Shown here: positions 20,960-30,706 of the stretch, piece after piece
Position numbering within the stretch: position 1 is the first letter of the stretch
Layout: each line of letters starts with the position of its first letter
Origin: Platerodrilus igneus
Lineage: Eukaryota > Arthropoda > Insecta > Coleoptera > Lycidae
Assembly: GCA_036346225.1 (NCBI GenBank)
Contig: JARFIW010001340.1
Location: 124,001-188,000, forward strand
DNA: 64,000 nucleotides
Direction: 5' to 3'
Position numbers and translations under genes: made by a program
Notes under the pieces: generated by a model
The model's input: the letters and a program-made list of their open reading frames with translations, nothing else
The model's database searches: none
What the model was told of the DNA's origin: nothing

Positions 20960-22136
20960 TTTCCATTTTGAATGGACCTGCATCTAGATTACTAGAACAG
21001 GAGGAATGGCTTCCGCGGTCCAGTGATCTAAAGAGCCAAACTACAGGTAGAACTAAATTAGTAGGGTCTTTAGTGAAGATCCAGACTAAACAGGTCCCCG
21101 AAAGAGGGCAGCGGCTTTTTCGGTATTTAGATTGGCAGAGACCATAGGGGTCGGTATGGCATTCTAAGACACTCTACCGCGATGTGGAAGGCAACTGGAA
21201 AGCACCAAATTACTTCACAAGTATAAAGCGTATTTAAATTGCATTTAAAATGATGACATCCTCTGTGGTAAAAGATTCCAGAGGTATAATAGTCCCCTAT
21301 TCGAACTTTCGAGAGAAAACTACTTCGGAGGACGTGATCGAAAAACTTCGAAAAAGGATCGGGAACATTTTGCAAGTCGGAGCGTGAAATGTCAGAAGTA
21401 CGAAGCAAGTAGATAAGCTAGAGAACTTAAAAATTGAAATGAATACGTTAGCACTAGACATTGTAGGGATAAGCAAAGTGCCTGGACCAGCGGCGGGGAT
21501 TTTTGGAGTGGAGCCTTTAGAGTAAATCAACAGGATCAGAAGAAAGAAATTCTGGTGTGGGTATAGTTATGAGAAAAATGATAGGTAGACTGTAGAAAAC
21601 TAGTTAAAAAAGAACGATAGAGTACTCATAGTTAGCATAGAATCTAAACCGGTAAATACTTTAATAATACAAGTATACATGCCCATCTCCAACCACAGTG
21701 AGGAAAAAGTAGAAGCAATCTACAAACATATAAAAGACATACTAAAACACGTAAAAGGATATGAAAATTTACTAATTACGGGGAATTTTAATGCAGTGGT
21801 AGGTGAGAGTAGAGAAGAAGCGGTAGTAGGTTTATTTGGTTTAGGCACGAGAAACGACAGAGGAAATAGGTTGGTAGAATTTTGCGACAAAAACAATTTA
21901 ACCATCACAAACACATTATTCCAACATCATGCGAGAAAACGATACACGTGGAAAACGCCACCAGGGAATATAAAAAGATATCAAATAGATAACATTCTTA
22001 TTAGACAACGGTTTAAGAAACAAGTAAAGGACTGTAGAAACTATCCAGAAGCAGATATAGACACTGACCACAATTCAAAGATTTGAAAAAAGGAATGGAA
22101 AATACACTTTGATTTTGAGAAACTAAAAGATAAAGG
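20960..22136 (+). pseudogene. RTE-type LINE, 5' leader and endonuclease domain
   Basis: The leader at 20965-21060 matches the one at 38283-38400 (GAATGGACCTGCA, then AAAGAGCCAAACTACAGGT). From about 21350 a decayed frame gives the start of an apurinic-type endonuclease (LDIVGISK near 21455). From 21679 to 22086 the frame is open for 135 codons: QVYMPISNHSE region, LITGNFNAVVGES, GLGTRNDRGNRLVEFC, ITNTLFQH, RYTWKTP, YQIDNILI and DTDHNSK. These are the ordered blocks of the endonuclease that nicks the target in RTE-type LINEs, best known from craniofacial-development-protein-2-like ORFs. The Asp usual in the GDxNA block is Asn here, which would harm catalysis. The copy is cut at 22136 by an LTR element and resumes at 34094. 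Confidence 0.85.
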
Positions 22137-24170
22137 TGTAACGTATTTTTTTACGTAGTTACACTTCGTCTATTGATATAAAATAAAACAGCAATAATAT
22201 TAAAATATAATTTGTAAATTTCCGTACAATAAAAATAATACATAAAATTTATAATAGCATATCCTATACTTTTGAGGTCTAAGTTTCGTTACTAAGCTTC
22301 GTCGAGTTGACAATTCGATCACTTTGCTATCAGCGTTTGAAGAGGTAAGCTGCTATCGGCGGCGTAGCAAAGTCAAGATGGTCGTGTCTAAGCACGTGGC
22401 CTGTAACACGGTCCGCAAAAGAATATTTAATTGATTAAATCTTTATGTCTGAAGGTAGTTCCTAGCGGCTTTAGCGTGATGGTATTCATTTATATGTTCC
22501 ACCTAGAGCAGCTCAGTTGTTTCCTGCAGGCCAAAGAAGATAGAAGCTCCCCCTCATCATTAAAACAGTTGGTATAATCAAGTAAATAAATTTTATTAAT
22601 ATTTTCCTCTTAGTGCAACTTCACGGAAGTAGATAATATCTTGGATCTAGAAAATATCTCGGAATCAATATTTAAAAAATTTTGTTTGGGATTTGGAATA
22701 CTAAATTTTATAGGATGTAATCAAGGAGAAATTGGTTTCGTTAAATACTGTTTTATTCAGAAGAGTTCTCGAAATTCCAGCAATAAATTTGTACGTATTC
22801 ACGTGGCTTCTATTTGTGCATCGCAGAACGCAGATGTTAATGGAATTTCCGACAGCTGAGGTTATAGTTCGATTTCTTTTGGCCGTACTGTATTTCCACA
22901 CGTGAATGTTATTTAGCATTTAATCACCTTCATAATTATTTAAATTGTAATAAGAAAATATAAGGTTGAAACTTTACTTACACTAAAGTCACTTAAAAAT
23001 CGTTTAAGGAAAGAAAGAATTCCGTAATAAATTTATAACCTTGCATAAATTTTAAAGATGGCTATGCTGTTTGCTTGTCATAATTATTGCACAAACAGAT
23101 AACGTTAACTAAACTAAAAAGTTGTTAGTGGCATATAATGTCAAATAAAAAAATATTCAGCTGTCCAATTCAGACATCACATGTTATGTTACGCTAATTT
23201 AAAAATATATTTAATAATTTTGAGGTCATGTACTTTGATTCTTAATCAACGTGACGAATTCTTTTTATACATATTAAGTAAAACTAACTCTATGTGGAAA
23301 CATGCTATTTTATCTGAACTTAAGTAATTAAATTTGATTGTTAAGTCAATGTAGTACTACTATGGCTGAAGAATATGTAATATGAATTATTAATAGAGCT
23401 CAAACTTTTCATAAAATTTATTAAGAAAGATTCTATTTAGAGATCTGTATGTTTTTAAATACAAATCCTTATTATATTTCTGTTCTATAAAAAATTATTA
23501 GTTGAAAAATATTATATTAAAACAAATCAAGGAATTTAATCAAATAGAATCTATTTTTGCATGACTCTTTTATTATTCAAAATACAAGTAAAACTTACAG
23601 GTCATTCCTGATCAGTAATTGTGTGTAATGATAACAAATACCCTGGGTGTATATTTTTGAAACTTAAATTCTATTATTTTATTTTTGGTAAATATTTTTG
23701 AGGACACAAATGGTGTCCATGTTGTGCATTTGTTTGTTCACAGGTCAAGTCGAGACATCTGCATGACATCTGGTAATTGAGATTTTGGTAAGTGTTTTAA
23801 AAAAGTGAAATTCAGGTTTTATGACTATATTAGTGGTGTTGATATAAGGTTTCCGCATTCCCCTAATACAAGCACAGATAATTTTTGTAGGTTGTTGTAT
23901 TGAAAAATACGGTGACGCTCATTATTTATATTTTTGGTCATTTGACAACCCATGACCCCAGCTCATGATCTACCCAGAGCTAACACTCTACTAGTCGTTT
24001 ATGTCTAAAGAATTTTTCTTTTCCTCAAGCCGTTTTCCATCCAACTTTACCTGCGGCTTTCATTGTTAATAAGAAATTCTCGACCTTGTGATATCAGGTA
24101 AGGGTTTAGGAAATATAAAGGTGCAATTTGTTATCTGATATTCTCGAAGAAAAATATTTGTTTGTTAACA
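22137..24170 (+). repeat. 5' LTR of the Osvaldo-like element
   Basis: Pairs with 32063-34093 at about 97-98% identity by eye. It has the canonical TG start and CA end. Near its 3' end it contains CAGGTAAGGG (around 24095), a consensus splice donor also kept in the reverse solo LTR at 59.3 kb. Short ORFs in both orientations around 22641-22919 recur in the other LTR but look like chance open frames. An LTR supplies promoter and polyadenylation signals; I could not pinpoint them. Confidence 0.95.
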
Positions 24171-24330
24171 CTTGCGCTCACAACGTGGGGCTAGAATAAT
24201 TTCACTTGTACACTGGGGTTAGAATAATTTCACTTGTACACTGGGGCTAGATTGTTTGCACTTATATTCATTACACTTGTACTCAGCGACTGAGGTTTGA
24301 ATCGATCTTACTTATGTGATTTTGTAGTTT
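24171..24330 (+). other. Primer-binding site and repeated leader
   Basis: Immediately after the LTR, TTGCGCTCACAACGTGGGGC (24172-24191) resembles the complement of the tRNA-Lys 3' end, TGGCGCCCAACGTGGGGC, with several changes. It is followed by near-repeats AATTTCACTTGTACACTGGGG at about 24197 and 24230. This leader thus repeats the primer-site core, as do the units in the left part of the window. Confidence 0.75.
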
Positions 24331-24456
24331 CATTTTTGTTACAGTTTGTTACAGTTTGTTGTGGGTTTTCAATATTGTTAGAACACCTTTTGTTTGTGAA
24401 TTTATCTTCAAAGATTATATTATTAGGATACTTTAGAGAAATATAGATATTTAATT

Positions 24457-25267
24457 GTGGCAGAAATATATAGCAATGTTCATTTACTCAAAAATAAATT
24501 AGAATATGAATTGAACATTAGAGGCATTGAAAATTCAAGACCAGTGTCAGATAAAAGGAAAATTTTAGCTAGGTTGTTGGCCAAAGAAACAGATAAACCA
24601 GGTTGTTTGATTGATCTTTCAAGTTATAAGGTGGATTTCGAGATAGAGAAAGAAGAAATTGAGTTTAGTATTGACTCAGTAAAAAATGTTTTGTTAGAAT
24701 TTATTGATGATCCCGCCGATTCTATATTCAAAAGGATACGGTCTAGATTAATACATCTTACAGGTAGCATTCAACGGTTAAGGCTCCCTAAAGAAAATTT
24801 TGAAAAGTTGTGCTATTTAAAAATGAAAGTTTGGCTACTATTCTTATTGTGGAAGCAGATCTTCATGAGAGATTGAGTAAAGATTTAGGTTCGAATCAGA
24901 ATGATATAAGTATAAATTCTATTGCTGCATCTAACGTGCCCATTCCAACGGTCACATATGTCACACAGACAGTTCCTATTGGATCTTGGTCTATAAAATA
25001 TTCTGGAAACCCATCCCTCTTATATCAATTTTTAGAAAATATTAGTGACATTGCACAGTCACGAAAATCTGAAGTGGAATTGTTTAATTCTGCGGTTGAA
25101 TTGTTTACTGGTGATGCATTAGTATGGTATCGTTGCGTTCGTAGTTCATTAACAGATTGGAATTCGTTGGTTAATAGATTAAAGGAAGATTTCTTACCAG
25201 CACATCCTGAGGACAATATTTGGGAAAAAATTAAAAATAGATTTCAGAAAAATGATGAATCAGTTGT
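24457..25267 (+). pseudogene. Osvaldo-like gag, N-terminal part
   Basis: Gag forms the particle shell in the cytoplasm. The frame opens at 24457 with GTG where ATG would be expected, then reads AEIYSNVHLLKNKLEYELNI and a basic stretch KRKILARLLAKE. It is related throughout to the gag at 62427. A one-base loss in an A run near 24803 shifts the frame; the second part (24810-25267) includes VTYVTQTVPIGSWSIKYSG, DIAQSRKSEVELFNSAVELF and WYRCVRSSLTDWNSLV, typical of the capsid region. The nested element interrupts it after residues DESVV at 25267, and the rest resumes at 28477. It has no intact start and no continuous frame, so it is dead as a gene. Confidence 0.9.
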
Positions 25268-25452
25268 TGTTATATATGTGAACACACCTTTAGTCAATAA
25301 CGGCGTTCTCTGAACCGACCTTTAAAAACGGGACAATTCATTCGCGTGTGTCATGAAATTGTCAGTAACTGCAATTAATAAATTACAGTTTGTTATACAA
25401 TAAATTCATTCAATCATTGATTGTATTATATTTATTACACAGATATACAATA
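25268..25452 (+). repeat. 5' LTR of the nested element
   Basis: Starts TGTTATATATG and ends ACAATA; the end dinucleotide is not the usual CA. It is identical to the 3' copy except for three bases. AATAAA near 25399 may be its polyadenylation signal. Confidence 0.95.
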
Positions 25453-25453
25453 G

Positions 25454-25467
25454 TGGCGACGAGATGT
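25454..25467 (+). other. Primer-binding site (tRNA-Ser-like)
   Basis: TGGCGACGAGATG right after the LTR matches, over the first ten bases, the complement of the 3' end of an insect tRNA-Ser(GCU) (TGGCGACGAGGATG). This differs from the tRNA-Lys-like site of the host element. Confidence 0.7.
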
Positions 25468-25469
25468 TT

Positions 25470-26133
25470 CGAACCTACAATTACAATTAGGATTGCAAAC
25501 GGATTGCAATGTGCTGCAACTAAATTCGTCATACATAACCTACAATGGCTGAGGAACCAGAATCCAAATGCGGAGGTATTACAAACCCTCATTACTGCAC
25601 TTAGTAAGTTACAACAACCTGTGAATAACGCGAATTTACAATTTTATAACTTTAGAGATGGCGAGGAAACATTTAAAGTGTATCAGGAACGATTAGAAAA
25701 TTTCTTTCGCCTGCGCTCGATCACAGAAGATCAAAAGAAGGTGCAAGTACTCATAAATTCGATCGGAACTAAACCGTATCAATTACTTTCAAGTTTGACA
25801 GCGCCAGACCTACCAAACACGCAAAATTATACAAACTTAACCACTTTATTGAATGAACATTTATGTCCGATTCCAGATGAGGTTACGGAACAGCATAAAT
25901 TTGTAAACAGAATTCAGCATGAAGGTGAGACAATCGCAAATTACGTTGCGGAGCTAAAGAAAATGTCCACACATTGCAATTTTAAATGCCAAACTTGTCA
26001 AGTTTCTACGTTAGATACACATTTACGTACACAATTTATTCGTGGTATACACGATTCTGAAATACGAGAGCGATTATTACAGGAAAAGAAACAATCATTT
26101 AATGATGTGTTAAAAATAGCTTTACGTTTATAA
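25470..26133 (+). pseudogene. Gag of the nested element
   Basis: The frame reads NLQFYNFRDGEETFKVYQERLENFFRL starting about 25630, then a helical capsid region with VQVLINSIG, LTTLLNEHL, RIQHEGETIANYVAELKKM, CNFKCQ and FIRGIHDSEIRERLL, ending at 26133. The FR..EETF..Y..RL..FF opening and the F..G..D..IRERLL block are standard for K02A2.6-like Gypsy gag. An ATG at 25548 begins a short peptide in another frame whose continuation falls into the gag frame after a one-base difference near 25567, so the true start is probably there and is now shifted. The zinc knuckle expected at the C-terminus is gone, removed by the deletion at about 26133. Non-functional. Confidence 0.85.
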
Positions 26134-27083
26134 TAGAATTACGTTTACGTACATTATTACAACGATTACGTAAACTTGATTTACATTTAAATATGAATAA
26201 ATGTCAATTTTTTAAAAATCTGTTACATACCTAGGACATAAAATAGACATAGAGGGTTTACATAAAACCCAAGACAAAGTTAAGGCAATTTTAGAGATTA
26301 GTCCTCCTACAAATGTGACTGAACTGAAACAATTTCTGGGAATGGTAAACTACTACCATAAATTCGTCCTAAATTTATCTACAAAAATTTCAGAATTAAA
26401 TAAATTATTACACAAAAACGTAATGTTTGTTTGGTCAAACAAGTGTCAACAAACCTTCGAAGAAATTAAAAAAGATGTTATCAGTGAAAGAGTATTAATT
26501 CCATTTGATGAAAACTCACCGCTAATACTGGCAACTGATGTTTCTCCAGTGGGGTTATCTGCAGTGTTATCACACATGACTAAAGAAGGCGAAAAGCCTA
26601 TCGCATTTGCATTGCGCAGTTTATCCAAAATTACAGTCAGATTGATAAAGAAGCTACAGCAATTTTTTGGGGATTACACAAGTTTTACAATTATTGTTAT
26701 GGTCGTGAATTTACATTGATCACGGACAACAAACCCCTAATTTCAATCTTTAATCCAAAGAAATGTTTACCAGTTTTGACAGCACAAAGATTATTACACT
26801 ATGCTCAGTTTTTATCAGGGTTTGATTATAAAATAATTTACAGAAATACAAAAAACCATACAAACGCTGACTTCCTATCAAGACATCCATTGCTTGTTGA
26901 TGAGGAAACACTGAAACACAACGAATGTCAAGTTTTACAATTACATGAGGCAGTATTACCAATTACAAGTCAAACAATTGCAATTGAAACACGTAAAGAT
27001 AAGGAGCTACGTGTTCTTTACAATGCTTTACAATCAGGCTCAAATTTAGATAATACCCTTACAAAGGCAAGGAAGAAGAGTTA
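26134..27083 (+). pseudogene. RT thumb and RNase H remnant of the nested element
   Basis: The segment begins inside the reverse transcriptase, past its catalytic YxDD motif: LDLHLNMNKCQFF, a shift, YLGHKIDIEGLH, ELKQFLGMVNYYHKFV. RNase H follows with ILATDVSPVGLSAVLSH, then after a frameshift near 26640 YGREFTLITDNKPLISIF and HTNADFLSRHPLL. These blocks come in the normal order for Gypsy pol. The RT palm and the protease are absent. A second frameshift near 27063 separates this from the integrase. It cannot encode an active polymerase. Confidence 0.88.
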
Positions 27084-28283
27084 ATGATTCATGAGGGATG
27101 CATTTATCATGGAGTGAGAGTCATTATACCAAAAACCTTACAAAAACAAATACTTGATGAACTTCATGCGTCTCACATAGGCATCGTTAAGATGAATAGT
27201 CTAGCTAGAAGCTATTGTTACTGGATAAACATAGACAGTGATATTGAAGCACTTGCTAAAAGCTGTTATGGTTGTGCGAGAGTAGCTAACGAACCAAGCA
27301 AAGTTCCTATTCATGCATGGGATACGCCATTCTTACCATGGACTCGTATACATATTGACTTTGCTGGTCCATTTATGGAATACTATTTTTTGATGGTTGT
27401 TGATGCCAAATCAAAATGGATGGAGGTAATCCCTATGAAAAATATTACAAGCTACCATACAATTCGCGCATTACGTGAAATATTTGCTAGATTTCGACTA
27501 CCAATTATGTTAGTCTCAGACAATGGCACTAATTTTACATCGGCAGAATTTAAACATTTCCTGCAATCAAACGGTATAGTACATCGTACTACAGCACCTG
27601 CTCACCCCTCCACAAATGGCCAGGCGGAGCGATACATACAAACCTTCAACAATAGCCTTAGATCTGCGGAGAGTGAACCAGGAGATTTACATGTTAAACT
27701 ACATAGATTTTTGATGCAGCAGCGGAAAGTAATAAGCTCAGCTACAAACAGAAGTCCTGCTGAAACAATGCTAAAATTCAACCTACGTACAAGACTCGAC
27801 TTAATTAAGTATTCACTAAAGGAAAAGGTAAATCCTGACCCTGACAAATTACGTCAATATGAAGTAGGTGAAAAGGTACAATACCGGTACTATATGAATA
27901 GAAGGATGAAGTGGATGTTTGGCAAAATTATAAAAAGGCTGGGAAGCTTACATTATCTTATCAAAAATGGTGACAAAGTCATTAAGTGGCATATCGACCA
28001 ACTACGACCTACAAATGTTTCTCCACGTATTGAAGTTCCAAATCTTATCATATTTGGTAATACAACTTCAGAACCTAAAATCACGTTGGAAAATCTTATT
28101 ATACCTTCTGCACCGGACCCTCCAATGCCCATTTTGGACGATACTGAAAAAGGGAATACACCTATGTCCAATTCAACCGCTGCGACCTTACCTGTTGAAG
28201 ATGAACAAAGGAGCTCTAATGAAGAAAGCCCCCTGCGACGGTCCACTAGAAGTCGTCGCAAGCCCGAACGTTTAAATTTATGA
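27084..28283 (+). CDS. Integrase of the nested Gypsy element, open frame
   Basis: Four hundred codons remain open. Order of parts: zinc-binding HHCC domain (HASH about residues 28-32, SCYGC about 62-66), then the catalytic core with IDFAGPF, LVSDNGTNFT and HPSTNGQAERY holding the D, D and E residues in the expected spacing, then a C-terminal SH3-like region with KVQYRYY and WHIDQLRP. The tail is rich in Ser, Pro and Arg. Gypsy integrase inserts retrotransposon cDNA into chromosomes. In the intact element it would be the end of a longer polyprotein, so this frame lacks its own promoter; the ATG at 27084 is only the first Met. All visible catalytic residues are kept, consistent with the young LTRs. 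Confidence 0.9.
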   Translation: MIHEGCIYHGVRVIIPKTLQKQILDELHASHIGIVKMNSLARSYCYWINIDSDIEALAKSCYGCARVANEPSKVPIHAWDTPFLPWTRIHIDFAGPFMEYYFLMVVDAKSKWMEVIPMKNITSYHTIRALREIFARFRLPIMLVSDNGTNFTSAEFKHFLQSNGIVHRTTAPAHPSTNGQAERYIQTFNNSLRSAESEPGDLHVKLHRFLMQQRKVISSATNRSPAETMLKFNLRTRLDLIKYSLKEKVNPDPDKLRQYEVGEKVQYRYYMNRRMKWMFGKIIKRLGSLHYLIKNGDKVIKWHIDQLRPTNVSPRIEVPNLIIFGNTTSEPKITLENLIIPSAPDPPMPILDDTEKGNTPMSNSTAATLPVEDEQRSSNEESPLRRSTRSRRKPERLNL

Positions 28284-28291
28284 GGGAAGAC
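28283..28291 (+). other. Polypurine tract of the nested element
   Basis: GAGGGAAGA directly before the 3' LTR is the expected purine-rich primer for plus-strand DNA synthesis. Confidence 0.75.
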
Positions 28292-28476
28292 TGTTATATA
28301 TGTGAACACACCTTTAGTCAATAACGGCGTTCTCTGAACCGACCTTTAAAAACGGGACAATTCATTCGCGTGTGTCATGAAAATGTCAGTAACTGCAATT
28401 AATAAATTACAGTTTGTTATACAATAAATTCATTCAATCATTGATTGTATTATATTTATTACATGGATATACAATA
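28292..28476 (+). repeat. 3' LTR of the nested element
   Basis: Same length as the 5' copy (185 bp) with three substitutions by eye. It is followed directly by the duplicated GTTGT and the resumed gag frame of the host element. Confidence 0.95.
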
Positions 28477-28795
28477 GTTGTCTTATTTATTGGTAATATG
28501 GAAAGTTTATTTAACCGATTACCTATTATTCCTGCAGAACATACTAAAGTTAGAATAGTCAAGAAAAATTTATTGCCTTATTTTAATCAGCACCTTGCTC
28601 TTATAGAAATAGAAAATGTTCGTACTTTAGCTAAATTATGTAAGAAGTTAGAAGAAGCGTCCTTGAGTAAACAAAAATCTGTTTCAGTTGTGTCATATAG
28701 TAACATACAGCCTATTAATAATTTTAATCCTCATTTTAAAAGTAAACCCCCTAGTTCATTTGAAAATGCTTCAAGTCGTGTTTATAACCCCTAAG
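28477..28795 (+). pseudogene. Osvaldo-like gag, middle part
   Basis: The gag frame resumes after the nested element with VVLFIGNMESLFNRLPIIP, then VRIVKKNLLPYF and LCKKLEEASLSKQKS, matching the second Osvaldo-like copy at 63230-63440 block by block. It stays open until a stop at 28793-28795, where a frameshift moves the coding potential to the next frame. With the piece ending at 25267 it shows that the nested element landed in the capsid C-terminal region. It is no longer translatable as one protein. Confidence 0.88.
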
Positions 28796-29697
28796 TCTTC
28801 GCATTCTCCAGTTCAAGTTCTTAATTCTGCTACCCCAATATCAGAAACGAGTGGAGTAGGTAACCCTTTTTTTAAACATAAATTAGTATGTTGGAATTGT
28901 TCGCGTTATGGACATACATTCAGTGTTTGTAGATCTTTTAAAAGATTATTTTGTTATGGTTGTGGTCGTGAAGGAGTGACTAGTATCACTTGTCCGTCGT
29001 GTCCAACAAAACGAGTAAATGAACAGAAGTTGAGTAGCGAATTTCCTGTTTCTAGACAAAAAACTACAATTATGTTGTGTGATCAAAAAGGTCTATGTTG
29101 TAAGGAGGAGTGGTCGCAATGGCTTCAGGTAGTTGGAAATTTTTGCAAGACTAGAGTTCCACCTAAAGCTAATGCATTATTTGAGAAAAAGCATGATAAT
29201 CGCTCGTATGTGATGGTAAAGTTGTTTGATATGGATATTACAGGTTTATTTGATTCTGGATGTACTACATCGATAGTAGGTTCCCTTGCCATTCCAGTAA
29301 TTGAAAAAATGAAGTTAAATATTTTTAAATCTGAAAAGAAAGGAGTATGGACTGCAGATGGTTCGTTAAAATTAGTAGAAGGTTCAGTTGATTTACCTAT
29401 CCGTATTGGATCGGAATGTCGTATTTTGAACGCGTTAGTTGTACCTTCGTTGCCTCATGCATTTATCTTTGGAAGTGATTTTGCTAAATTGTTCAGTCTA
29501 ATTGCTGATTTTAAAAACAATTCTTGGTATATTAGTGATGACGTGGGAAATTATATTTGGTATGTTGGACAATCGTCCTTGCCTTTAAGTTGTAAAAATA
29601 GTTTGCTTAGTTTGGAAGAATTGTCAATCGAGCAAAGAAAGCAAGCTCAAGCGGTTATTGATTCGTATAATGAAATAAGTGAAATAATAGATTGGGT
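28760..29697 (+). pseudogene. Nucleocapsid fingers and protease of the Osvaldo-like element
   Basis: The frame is open from 28688 to 29782, though coding identity starts around 28760 after the shift. CWNCSRYGHTFSVC is a CCHC zinc knuckle. About 15 residues on, CYGCGREGVTSITCPSC has a Cys-x2-Cys-x9-Cys-x2-Cys layout rather than a second knuckle. The aspartic protease follows, with the active-site triad as FDSGCTTSIVG (Asp codon at 29252-29254) and the flap end HAFIFGSDF. DSG instead of DTG is a known natural variant. The frame leaves the pol reading near 29700 by another shift. Retroelement proteases cut the gag-pol polyprotein in the particle. Confidence 0.88.
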
Positions 29698-30560
29698 TGT
29701 ACTAATAAAATTGAAATGTTTATTGATACAGGTGACTCTAAGCCAGTTCGTAGAAAGCCGTATGTTATGTCGCCATATATGAATGAAATATTGAATAGAG
29801 AACTAGATGATATGCTAAAGTTAGGAGTTGTTGAACCTTGCGTTAGTCCGTATTGTTCCTCGGTATTATTGGTTAAAAAGAAGTTCAGTAATGAGTATAG
29901 ATTTTGCTTTGATGGCCGAATGTTAAATGATGTTACCAAACATGACAGTTACCCTATGGCAAACAGACAGGATTCTTAATTTATTACGAGGTGCAAATTA
30001 TATTTCTAGTTTAGATATGAGAAAAAGTTTTTGGCAAATCCCTCTTTCAGAAAGTTCTAAAGATAAAACTGCTTTTAGCATTGTTTCTAGAGGTCAATAT
30101 CGTTTCACTTGTGTACCTTTTGGTCTTCGGAATGCAACTCAAACCCAACAAAGGTTTGTTGATGCTATATATGGACCACGTTATGAACCTCATGTTTTTT
30201 GTTATCTTGATGATGTAATACTAGTGTCTTCTACTTTTGAAGAGCATCTAAAACTTCTTGCAGATGTTAAAGAACGTCTCAAAGAAGCAAATTTGACAAT
30301 TAATTTAAAGAAGTGTGAGTTTTTTAAGAAATCTTTAGTTTCTTGGTTACATAGTTGGCTTTAACTCTCTTCGTGCTGATCCCGATAAGATATCAGCTAT
30401 GGTAAACTTCCCACGTCCGAAGACTACGACGGAAGTTAAACGATTTTTGGGTATGTGCAGTTGGTATCGTCGGTTTATTCAAAACTTTTGTTCTTTAGTG
30501 TCGTCTATTAATGACTTTATTAAGAAGAAAAAGAAAGGACAAAGTTTGTTTTATGTGTGG
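29692..30560 (+). pseudogene. Reverse transcriptase of the Osvaldo-like element
   Basis: Blocks appear in order but in three frames: VMSPYMNEILNRELDDMLKL and PYCSSVLLVKKK (fingers), YISSLDMRKSFWQIPL, TCVPFGLRNATQTQQRF and FCYLDDVILVS (palm, the YLDD catalytic motif at 30203-30214), then RFLGMCSWYRRFI at about 30450 (connection to RNase H). Frameshifts lie near 29960 and 30345. The SSLDMR aspartate and both YLDD aspartates are present. After FYVW at about 30558 the sequence jumps straight to an integrase end, so RNase H and most of the integrase are deleted. Ty3/Gypsy assignment rests on the block order and motifs. Confidence 0.9.
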
Positions 30561-30706
30561 TTAGGAAAAAGATTTCTAATCTAGTTTATGAATTGAGTAA
30601 TATAGATGGTTCTAAGGCAGGCCGATGGCATATCAAAGACTTGAAGCCATACTCAGCGATAAGTGATAATGAGGATGAAGATGTTCAGAATGTTTCAGCT
30701 CCTTAA
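30561..30706 (+). pseudogene. C-terminal end of integrase, after internal deletion
   Basis: In the frame starting at about 30566 the sequence reads KISNLVYELSNIDGSKAGRW, HIKDLKPYSAISD and a stop at 30704-30706. This is the end of a Gypsy integrase, as in the VYEL...RWHVKDLKPY endings of related elements. It follows RNase H-proximal sequence with nothing between, so roughly 1.5-2 kb of pol is missing. The size is an estimate from normal pol length. Confidence 0.75.

Larger units (their letters stand above)
25268..28476 (+). mobile_element. Nested small Ty3/Gypsy retrotransposon
   Basis: Two 185-bp LTRs (25268-25452 and 28292-28476) differ at three bases by eye. The 5-bp duplication GTTGT flanks the insertion (25263-25267 and 28477-28481), and removing the element rejoins the host gag frame. 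A primer-binding site follows the first LTR and a purine tract precedes the second. Internal order is gag, remnant RT, RNase H, integrase. Most of the protease and the RT catalytic core are deleted, so the copy is non-autonomous. The protein style resembles the K02A2.6-like Gypsy group of nematodes and insects. At about 3.2 kb it is short for the family because of the deletion. Confidence 0.95.

Noticed and set aside
22641..22919. Overlapping 72-codon open frames on both strands, repeated at 32568-32846
   Set aside because: They recur only because the two LTRs are nearly identical; there are no motifs, start context or codon signal, and the solo LTR at 59-61 kb does not keep them clearly.
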